Source: Nitrospirota bacterium
Lineage (GTDB): Bacteria > Nitrospirota > Nitrospiria > Nitrospirales > NS-4
Reading direction: 5' to 3'
NCBI GenBank assembly: GCA_005877815.1
Contig: VBOG01000092.1
Coordinates: forward strand, 1-37,795
Length of the DNA stretch: 37,795 nt
Shown here: piece by piece, positions 23,571 to 30,321 of the stretch
Layout: each line of letters opens with the position of its first letter
Position numbering within the stretch: position 1 is the first letter of the stretch
Made by a program: the position numbers and the translations under genes
The notes under the pieces: model-generated
Told to the model about the DNA's origin: nothing
Database searches by the model: none
The model's input: the letters and a program-made list of their open reading frames with translations, nothing else

Positions 23571-24665
23571 TCATGAGCCTCGCGCGGTCAGCCACTGCGA
23601 CAGCGTGGGCGGCAGATCGCGCTGCACCTTGCTGCTCACATACATCCCGATGTGCCCGACCGGAAAAGACTTGAGCGTGTAGTCGGTGCTGCCGATGTAG
23701 TGCTTTAAAGCGATGGATGATTCGGGCGGCACCAGATGGTCCTGCTCGGCGTAGACATTCAACACCGGGACGCGGAGCTTGCGAAGATCGACCGTCTCCG
23801 AGCCGATCTTCACCTCGCCTTTGATCAATTTATTCTCTTGATAAAAGTCCTTCATGAACTGGCGGTAGGTTTCCCCGGCCTGGTCGGGGCTGTCGAAGAT
23901 CCATTTTTCCATCCGCAGAAAGCTTTCCAATTTCTGCTCATCGTCCAGAATATCGATCATCTCCAGATATTTCCCTAGCCCAAGCTGAAACGGCTTCAGC
24001 ATCAAAAAGCCGAGATTCATGAATTCGCCCGGGATGTTGCCGAAGGCATCCACAAGGCTGTCGACATCCATGCCCTGCGGTCCGAGTTCGCATCCTGCCC
24101 AAAGGTTCGGCAGTCCCTCTCTCACATGGAAGTCGACCGGCGTGACCATCGTGACCAGGTTTTTCACCTTGTCGGGATGCAGCGTCGTGTAGCACAGGCT
24201 GAAGGTGCCGCCCTGACAAATGCCGAGGATATTGACCTTCTCCACGCCATGCCGCTGGCGAACCGTATCCACACAGTTGTTGATGTAGCCATTGATGTAA
24301 TCGTCCATCGTCAACCAGCGATCCCCGCGGCTGGGATAGCCCCAGTCGATGAGATACACGTCGATGCCGAGATTCAGCAGGTTGCGCACCATGGAACGGT
24401 TTTCCTGAAGGTCCACCATGTACGGGCGGTTCACCAGCGCGTACACGATCACCAGCGGCACGTGAAACGGTTTCTCAACTACCGGCGTGTAGCGGTACAG
24501 CGCGATATTGTCTTCGCGATACACTTCCTCTTTGGGACTGAAGCCGACCCGAATGTCCTCATTTCGGATATGGCTCAGGTTCTCGATGCCCTTCGCCACC
24601 TTCCGGTTCAGCTCGACCAATTCATGCACCATGTCCTCAGGATGCATCTCAAGCGGAGATTGCAT
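23571..24665 (-). CDS. phaC: Class III poly(3-hydroxyalkanoate) synthase, PhaC subunit
   Basis: 364 residues, the short class III length. Polymerises hydroxyacyl-CoA (chiefly 3-hydroxybutyryl-CoA) into PHA. Lipase-box-like GIC150QGG with nucleophile Cys150, Asp309 in YAEQDHLVPP and His338 in PVGHIGMY form the triad, close to the positions known in Allochromatium vinosum. Also LIDWGYPSRGDRWLTMDDY (105-123), typical of PhaC. AAGGAGC precedes the ATG. Class III enzymes need PhaE, encoded 30 bases upstream but frameshifted here. Confidence 0.96.
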   Translation of the reverse strand: MQSPLEMHPEDMVHELVELNRKVAKGIENLSHIRNEDIRVGFSPKEEVYREDNIALYRYTPVVEKPFHVPLVIVYALVNRPYMVDLQENRSMVRNLLNLGIDVYLIDWGYPSRGDRWLTMDDYINGYINNCVDTVRQRHGVEKVNILGICQGGTFSLCYTTLHPDKVKNLVTMVTPVDFHVREGLPNLWAGCELGPQGMDVDSLVDAFGNIPGEFMNLGFLMLKPFQLGLGKYLEMIDILDDEQKLESFLRMEKWIFDSPDQAGETYRQFMKDFYQENKLIKGEVKIGSETVDLRKLRVPVLNVYAEQDHLVPPESSIALKHYIGSTDYTLKSFPVGHIGMYVSSKVQRDLPPTLSQWLTARGS

Positions 24666-24695
24666 GGCCGCTGCTCCTTATTCGGGTCCCGGTCA

Positions 24696-25638
24696 TTACG
24701 CCGTTGCCTCCGGGCTTTTGGATACCGCGGCGGCCGGCGCGTGCGCCTTGGCGCCCTGGATCATCTTCTTCAGCTCTTTGACCTCTTTGCGCAGCGTGTA
24801 GATGTTGCGATAGGCCTCATCGAGTTCGCTTCGGGACGCGATGTGAGTCGTCTTCAAAAACGCGTCCGCGAGTTCGCGTTCCCGAACGCGGTAGGCAGTG
24901 GCGCTGTTGACCAGACGGCCCTGGATGCGAATATATTTTTCGGACCGGAACGCCTCGGCAAAGACGTCGTCCACCACCTCGATCCACTTCGGCCCGCGCG
25001 ACGAGCGTGCGCATGAATTGCTCGAACGCGCGCGTCGAGATCTCGGCGACTTCCACCTGGTATTCAAAACTTGCCCGGCGATACTCCCGCCAGGCATCAA
25101 ATCCCTTCAGCAGGTCTTCGTGCAGCTCCCGGGTGTGGCCGAGGCTCGGGCTTTCCAGCAGCCGGCCAAAGGTGCGCTCATAGGCATCCCAGTAGAGATT
25201 GCCCATCTGCACCAGCGCAGTTCCCGGGCCGCTTGCGGTCTCACCGAAATGCCAGGGCGCCTGCCGGAACGATTCAGCCCATGGTTGTTGGATCTTTTGC
25301 GTCTCCACGAGATAGAGCCGCCAGAGCTCCCCCAGGTCCTTCGTCACCTTGTCCATCGTCACGGGAAGCTGCAGGAACTGCTGACGCAGCATCTCCATCT
25401 GCGTGCCGAAGTGTTCCTGTCCATCCGCACCAGCGTTCGGCGCGATCGCGCTCCAGGCGTTCATCGAGAGCTTCAGAAACTTCAGCGTCTCATCCTGGGT
25501 CGCGACCAGCCGCTCCGCCACGTACTTGCCAACGCCCTCCGCTTCGGCGGTCCATGCCTTGAGACTTTCGCTCGCAAGTTCATGCCAGCGATCCAGCAAG
25601 GCATCTGCATTGTGTTGAGGCTGCTCAGTCTGCTGCAC
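24696..25638 (-). pseudogene. phaE: phaE, PHA synthase subunit, broken by a one-base frameshift
   Basis: The partner that activates class III PhaC. The first part (GTG 25638, Shine-Dalgarno GGGAGGAG) runs in frame to ...FMRTLVARA; the C-terminal part continues in another frame from PKWIEVVDDVFAEAF to the stop at 24696. The joined length, 943 bases, is one base over a multiple of three. The switch lies at the GGCCCGCGCG run at 24991-25000; removing one base (for example a C at 24993-24995) restores about 313 residues. The C-terminal TRSELDE-like segment (ASRSELDEAYRNIYTLRKEVKEL) is the PhaE signature. Either a sequencing/assembly error or a real mutation; no further decay is visible. Confidence 0.85.
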
Positions 25639-25671
25639 GTCTCCTCCCTCCAGTCTCGGTCGACACCCGTA

Positions 25672-26157
25672 TCACTTTTCGGATTTTCGCGCCGCGCCCG
25701 CCGTCCACAGGCGCGCCCACTCGGCCTGGGTATCCGCGGCCTTTTTCACGGCATCCTGCCAGCCCTGCAGGAACTTCTGGCCGTCCTGACCCCAATTTTT
25801 TCCCGGATCCAGCTTCCTGACGATGTCGAACCAGGTGGTCCAGAGCTGTTTTTGTGTCTCCGTCCAGCGCTTCATCATGTCGTGGCCCTGCTTGGCCCAT
25901 TCCGCCGTTTCCTTCGGCATGTTCTTGGCCGTGCCGGCGGTGTCGGCCCACACGCGAATCCATTCGGCCTGGGCGTCCAATGTCTTGTTGATCGAGTCGC
26001 TCCACCCGTCCACCGTCTTCTTCCAGACTTCGTTCGGCTGCGAAGCACCCAATCCCTGCATTGTCTGAAACCAGTCCTCCCACATTTTCTTCTGGGTATC
26101 CGTCCAGGTCTTGAACATGTCCTGCGATTGCTTGGTCCATTCCATGGTATCCATCAT
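25672..26157 (-). CDS. Trp-rich two-repeat phasin-like protein
   Basis: 161 residues, helical, with 15 tryptophans. It consists of two tandem copies of about 70 residues: EWTKQSQDMFKTWTDTQKK (6-24) then AQAEWIRVWADTAG, and EWAKQGHDMMKRWTETQKQ then TQAEWARLWTAGA. The W-T-D/E-TQKxxWxxWF pattern resembles the N-terminal segment of many PhaE proteins. Between phaB and phaE in the PHA operon; a granule-associated or PhaE-related role is inferred. Named family not recognised. Confidence 0.8.
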   Translation of the reverse strand: MMDTMEWTKQSQDMFKTWTDTQKKMWEDWFQTMQGLGASQPNEVWKKTVDGWSDSINKTLDAQAEWIRVWADTAGTAKNMPKETAEWAKQGHDMMKRWTETQKQLWTTWFDIVRKLDPGKNWGQDGQKFLQGWQDAVKKAADTQAEWARLWTAGAARKSEK

Positions 26158-26204
26158 GCGTCCCTTTCTGCTTTCTGTGTGTGTGAGATGCGGTCTCGGC
26201 GTGC

Positions 26205-26957
26205 TTACATGTAGAGCCCGCCGTTCACGGCGATGACCTGGCCGGAAATATACGAGGATCGTTCGTCGGCTAAAAATTGCACGACTCGCGCGACCTCCGA
26301 GGGTTCAGCCATCCGCCCCATGGGAATGGTGTCGATAATCTTGTCCAGCACATCCTTCGGAATCAGGTCCGTCATGGCGGTTTTCACAAAGCCCGGGGCG
26401 ACGGCATTGACCGTGATGCCCTTTTTCGCCATTTCCAGTGCCAGTGCCTTGGTGAAGCCGATGATGCCGGCCTTGGCCGCTGCGTAATTCGTCTGTCCGA
26501 AATTGCCCTTTTGCCCTACGACCGAACTGATGCTGATGATGCGGCCATAGCCGCGTTCGAGCATCTGTCCGATGACCGCCTTGGAGCAATGAAAGACCGA
26601 GGAGAGATCGACGGCAATGACTTTCTCCCATTGCTCCGCCGTCATGTTCTTGAACGACTTATCGATCGTGATCCCCGCGTTGTTCACAAGGATGTCGATG
26701 CGCCCGAATTCTTTGATGACGTTTTCCGCGAGTTGGGTCGCTTCGTCCGGGCGTGAAATATCCCCCTTGAACAACTTGCCGCGGTACCCCTGCTGGGTAA
26801 ATTCCTTGAAAAACGCTTCCGCCACCTTCTCCGGTTCCACCAGATAATTCAGGGCGATGGTGGCACCTTCCTGAGCCAGATGACATGACAGCTCGCGCCC
26901 GATGCCGCCGACCGCGCCGGTGACGATCGCGACTCGATCCTTTAAAAGGTCCCCCAT
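26205..26957 (-). CDS. phaB: Acetoacetyl-CoA reductase (short-chain dehydrogenase)
   Basis: 250 residues. Classical SDR: cofactor motif TGAVGGIG (13-20), NNAG (92-95), and catalytic Ser145, Tyr158 and Lys162 (SSVVGQKGNFGQTNYAAAK). Reduces acetoacetyl-CoA to (R)-3-hydroxybutyryl-CoA with NADPH, the second step of PHB synthesis. FabG-type beta-ketoacyl-ACP reductases look nearly identical, but position between thiolase and phaE/phaC, 22 bases after the thiolase stop, favours PhaB. AGGAGTG precedes the ATG. Confidence 0.9.
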   Translation of the reverse strand: MGDLLKDRVAIVTGAVGGIGRELSCHLAQEGATIALNYLVEPEKVAEAFFKEFTQQGYRGKLFKGDISRPDEATQLAENVIKEFGRIDILVNNAGITIDKSFKNMTAEQWEKVIAVDLSSVFHCSKAVIGQMLERGYGRIISISSVVGQKGNFGQTNYAAAKAGIIGFTKALALEMAKKGITVNAVAPGFVKTAMTDLIPKDVLDKIIDTIPMGRMAEPSEVARVVQFLADERSSYISGQVIAVNGGLYM

Positions 26958-26979
26958 ACGATCACTCCTGGGTTACGGC

Positions 26980-28182
26980 CTATTCAGCGTTCCGTGTGTC
27001 GAGGTGGTCGTACATTTCGACGGCGAGCGCGATGCCCCCGCCGCCACCGATGCAAAGGCTCGCGATCCCGCGCTTCCCCCCGATGCGTTTGAGCGCGTGA
27101 ATCAGCGTGGTCAGCACCCGCGCCCCGCTCGCGCCGAGCGGGTGCCCGAGCGCAATGGCGCCGCCATGCACGTTGACATGATCCGGACAGAGCTCGAGAT
27201 CCCTCATGGCCGCCAAGGGCACGGCGGCAAAGGCTTCGTTGATTTCATAGAGGTCGAATTCATGCGCCTGCATCCGCAGCTTCTTGAGAAGCGCCTGAAT
27301 GGCCACGATGGGGGCGATCGTGAACCAATCGGGAGCCATGGATTTCTGAGTAAACCCGAGGATCCGTGCGACCGGATGGATACCGAGGGCCTGCGCGCGC
27401 GTCTCCGCCAATACCAGCATGGCAGCCGCCCCATCATTCATCCCGGTGGCATTGCCGGCCGTAATCGTGCCGTCCGGCTGAAACGCCGGCATCAGACGAC
27501 GTAGCTTCCCTTCGTTGAACCGCTTCGGGCGTTCATCTTCATGGACCCGGACACTGCCTTCCTGTGTCTTCACGTCCACAGGAATGATTTCGTCTTGAAA
27601 CGAGCCCTGCTGTTGTGCCGTCAGCGCCTTGGTATAGCTTTGCACCGCAAAATCGTCCTGCTGATCGCGGTCGAAGAGATATTTCGAGGCGCACAACTCC
27701 GCGCAGCTGCCCATATGCTTATTGCCGTAGGCATCCCACAGCCCATCTTTGATCATGCTGTCGACCAGTTCGCCATGGCCCACCTGATACCCCGCTCGTG
27801 CCTTGTGCAGCAGATACGGGGCACCGCTCATACTCTCCATCCCGCCGGCGACGACGATTTCCGCCGACCCCGCGCAGATCGAGTCGGCGGCCATGATGAC
27901 GGCCTTCAGTCCGGAGCCACAGACTTGATTGACGGTGGTGGCATTCACGTGATCGGGCAAGTGGGCGCCTTTCGCCGCTTGCCGGGCCGGAGCCTGCCCC
28001 AGCCCCGCCGACAGCACATTTCCCATGATCACTTCGTCCACATCTTCAGGTGCGATCGCAGCCCGGTGCATGGACTCCCGAATCGCACAACTTCCGAGTT
28101 CCGTCGCGCTCATGGAGCTCAAGGCGCCATTCAAGTTTCCAATGGGAGTTCGCACGGTCGCGGCTATCACGGCATGTTGCAT
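26980..28182 (-). CDS. phaA: Acetyl-CoA C-acetyltransferase (beta-ketothiolase)
   Basis: 400 residues. Thiolase with nucleophile Cys88 in NQVCGSGLKAV, VAGGMESMSGAPY, EINEAFAAVPL, GHPLGASGARVL and the C-terminal cysteine in SLCIGGGGG. First gene of the minus-strand PHA operon, with GGAAGGA before the ATG at 28182. Makes acetoacetyl-CoA for PhaB. A second thiolase (21885-23072) lies on the opposite strand; the two share blocks such as AGLGQAPARQAA and SLIKDGLWD / SMIKDGLWD, so they are paralogues. Confidence 0.94.
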   Translation of the reverse strand: MQHAVIAATVRTPIGNLNGALSSMSATELGSCAIRESMHRAAIAPEDVDEVIMGNVLSAGLGQAPARQAAKGAHLPDHVNATTVNQVCGSGLKAVIMAADSICAGSAEIVVAGGMESMSGAPYLLHKARAGYQVGHGELVDSMIKDGLWDAYGNKHMGSCAELCASKYLFDRDQQDDFAVQSYTKALTAQQQGSFQDEIIPVDVKTQEGSVRVHEDERPKRFNEGKLRRLMPAFQPDGTITAGNATGMNDGAAAMLVLAETRAQALGIHPVARILGFTQKSMAPDWFTIAPIVAIQALLKKLRMQAHEFDLYEINEAFAAVPLAAMRDLELCPDHVNVHGGAIALGHPLGASGARVLTTLIHALKRIGGKRGIASLCIGGGGGIALAVEMYDHLDTRNAE

Positions 28183-28506
28183 TGAGTGTCCTTCCAGTTA
28201 AAAATCGGAAGCTCGATCTGGACAATTTAGTTTTTTAGTTTTTAGGGAAGAAAACTATGCCGATTCTAGACAAGTACCAGCGAACTTGATACTCGTGGAA
28301 ACCCCATTTTGAACGTCGAAAAGGGGTTATAGGGATCGGTGCAAAGGTTGACCCCTAATAGCTTCCTATGTCGGCGTGAGGAAACACTCGCTGCCCGTCC
28401 GATCGATATCAGACCGCAGCCAGCGGATGGAACTCTTGGAATGCGTCATCATCGTTGATTATGCTCTCGATCATCGTGTCGTTTCTCTCCGGGCGGCATT
28501 GGGCAT
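28183..28506. other. Gap between the PHA operon and the methyltransferase gene
   Basis: Contains the leader of the PHA operon (minus strand) with T/A-rich runs around 28225-28255, and a hairpin-like pair AGGGGT (28322-28327 on plus as GGGGTT) and ACCCCT (28351-28356) with an A/T tail that could terminate the methyltransferase transcript on the minus strand. A 21-codon frame at 28409-28474 is listed separately. No other gene is seen. Confidence 0.4.
28409..28474 (-). CDS. Possible 21-residue peptide, unproven
   Basis: ATG 28474 with GGAGAG a few bases upstream, reading MIESIINDDDAFQEFHPLA and two more residues before TGA at 28409. It starts about 33 bases after the methyltransferase stop on the same strand. 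Acidic, no cysteine, no signal. A frame this short can be chance; it is noted because it directly follows a methyltransferase of unknown substrate. Confidence 0.2.
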   Translation of the reverse strand: MIESIINDDDAFQEFHPLAAV

Positions 28507-29931
28507 TCAAGATGCTGAACGGAAGAAGGCCCCTGAGGCTTCAGACTGAGTGGCGGTGAGCGGTTCGTTATTGATGTATCGCCTGGGCATTCCAAGTACC
28601 ACGCATCGCTCGATCAATCGTTCGACTTCGGAAGAACGGCGATGCATGGCGAGGTCATTAAATACTTCGGTCGACAACTCGACGGTTTCCGGCAGGTATT
28701 CCTTACAATCGGCGTTTTCCTCTTCGTATTGGGGTGATGGAAACGTGCGACGGAGTGTCTTCTTGCCCGTCCCAATCCCTGTTTTTTCGACTTCAACGTA
28801 AAGAGGGTTTACCCTGAGGAGTCGACCCTCCTCGGCATGAGGCCACTCAGCGAAGCGCCCGTAATCATGAAGGACGGCATCATTGTAGGCAACAACCATG
28901 GACAGCAGGGATGCCGCACCCAACTTTGGCCCGCTCGGAGGCGCGCCGAGCGGCGGCCCAAGGCGTTGCAAATATCGGGACACGATTATGCTGTTCGGAA
29001 GCAGGGCGTGTGGCATGCCCGCAATGAGCTGCCGGTAGCCGTCCGGCGACAACAATGACGGAAACCGGTCGATCTGCTTCACCAGCGCGTTGCGCATGGA
29101 GGCGAGCAAGATCACACCATCATCCTGAGTCAGGCGCTGCAACTCTCGGATGACGGAGATCTTGTGAGACAAATCATGAACGACGTCAGAACAAAGAACC
29201 GCGGAAAAGGCGCCGCCTGAAAAGGGAAGCGCCCCATCGACATCGCAACAGACATAGTGAGCCTCGGGGGCCATCCAATGTTTCGCCATGTAGAGACACA
29301 CAAAGGCCCGATCGACCCCAATGGCGATCTGTTTGCCGGCACGCCGCGTGAGTGTTCCCGTGAGATGTCCGACGCCGCATGCCAGATCGAGAAGCGGTTT
29401 TTTCGGATCATGGATGATACTCGTTAGAGACAGGGCGGCCAGATGCCGCGGTTGCCCAAAACGATACGCAAAATAAAAATAATATACGCCACGCTGAAAG
29501 AGCAAGGGAAATAGGTCGAACGCCGAACGGGTCTTGTGCTCATCGAGAAGGATCGTCGCAATGTGCTGCCGCCATTTCGTCAGCGCACGCCGATGAGCGA
29601 GGGCTTGCAAGCGCCCCATCCCTTTGACGGAAGGCAGATGTTGGATCCAGATAGGAGCTAAGCGTGGGCTGCTGCTGAATGGAGGAAGCAGCATGCAGAC
29701 GAGCGCTTCGCGGTCCTTGCCGTCTTCGATGAGATGGACAACGTCATCAGGAGTGGCCTCAGCATAGCCGATGGCTCCCTTTTTCAGAATCGGGATGCCG
29801 GCCACCACTGGGTAACGGCTGCAATGGCAAGTCAGAATGTCATACTGAGGATGGGGATCGCTCTGAGTCGCCCGTGTGGCCTGAAAAGGTCCTCCGCAAT
29901 AGGCACACTGCAAAATGTCCATCCAGGCCAT
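28507..29931 (-). CDS. SAM-dependent methyltransferase with N-terminal Trm112-like zinc ribbon
   Basis: 474 residues. The N-terminus (1-52) looks like a Trm112/YcaR zinc ribbon: CAYCGG near residues 9-14, CHC, then RYPVVAGIPILKKG, the family's ending. Residues about 175-290 are a Rossmann methyltransferase: LLDLACGVGHLTG (SAM site), GVDRAFVCLYMAKHW, CDVDGALPFSGGAFSAVLCSDVVHDL. The 150-residue C-terminus is unrecognised. This domain order is common in methyltransferases of surface-polysaccharide, quinone-like or natural-product pathways; the substrate is unknown. It stands alone, with no pathway partners beside it. ATG 29922 is an alternative start. Confidence 0.8.
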   Translation of the reverse strand: MAWMDILQCAYCGGPFQATRATQSDPHPQYDILTCHCSRYPVVAGIPILKKGAIGYAEATPDDVVHLIEDGKDREALVCMLLPPFSSSPRLAPIWIQHLPSVKGMGRLQALAHRRALTKWRQHIATILLDEHKTRSAFDLFPLLFQRGVYYFYFAYRFGQPRHLAALSLTSIIHDPKKPLLDLACGVGHLTGTLTRRAGKQIAIGVDRAFVCLYMAKHWMAPEAHYVCCDVDGALPFSGGAFSAVLCSDVVHDLSHKISVIRELQRLTQDDGVILLASMRNALVKQIDRFPSLLSPDGYRQLIAGMPHALLPNSIIVSRYLQRLGPPLGAPPSGPKLGAASLLSMVVAYNDAVLHDYGRFAEWPHAEEGRLLRVNPLYVEVEKTGIGTGKKTLRRTFPSPQYEEENADCKEYLPETVELSTEVFNDLAMHRRSSEVERLIERCVVLGMPRRYINNEPLTATQSEASGAFFRSAS

Positions 29932-30135
29932 AAGATCATCTTTATCTCATTGTCTCGATGGAACATCGTTTCCCAAGAACCGTACATCCAATAATTTTAC
30001 GTTTCTATCCCTCAGGTGTGTGGGAGCATTTTCCCTATGTCACAGACTGTGTGGTGGTCTTTCCACAGCGTGATTTCAATCCATACCTTATGATATATTA
30101 CGTAGTAATAAATTATAAAGTATCGCTACTAATAA

Positions 30136-30163
30136 AGTAGGCTGGGCCAAGTAGGCTGGGCCA
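30136..30163. repeat. Tandem 14-base duplication
   Basis: AGTAGGCTGGGCCA occurs twice without spacer, perfect copies. Confidence 0.9.
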
Positions 30164-30264
30164 TTACTCGGTACGACGTAACACTTAAGTTCCCCGCTGG
30201 TCCATGGGGGCCGTGGTATAAGCAGTTTGTGGGCAAAATACGACCATTAGGCTTTTTAGCGACG

Positions 30265-30299
30265 ACATAACAACCGTATACCAACATAACAACCCGTAT
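30265..30299. repeat. Direct repeat before the formate dehydrogenase start
   Basis: ACATAACAACCGTAT and ACATAACAACCCGTAT, centre to centre about 19-20 bases, two helical turns apart, 22-57 bases upstream of the fdnG ATG. Spacing and position are suitable for an operator, which is inference. Confidence 0.5.
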
Positions 30300-30321
30300 G
30301 GACGATGGAAAGGAGAATGTG

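Larger units (their letters stand above)
29932..30321. other. AT-rich gap with repeats upstream of the formate dehydrogenase operon
   Basis: About 390 bases, visibly richer in A+T than the flanks (for example 30085-30135). It holds a perfect tandem 14-base repeat AGTAGGCTGGGCCA (30136-30149 and 30150-30163) and a near-perfect direct repeat ACATAACAACCGTAT / ACATAACAACCCGTAT (30265-30279 and 30284-30299) just before the start of the operon. The latter could be a regulator site. No -35/-10 or -24/-12 element fits well. Confidence 0.5.

Noticed and set aside
24898-26214. A 438-residue plus-strand frame
   Set aside because: Antisense to phaE and the two-repeat phasin-like gene; their protein features are clear, those of this frame are not.
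28300-28500. Transposase remnant in the gap after the methyltransferase
   Set aside because: No readable transposase fragment or inverted repeat pair; only vague resemblance.
30164-30264. A sigma-54 promoter for the formate dehydrogenase operon
   Set aside because: The best GG-N10 candidate near 30213 lacks the GC element at -12.
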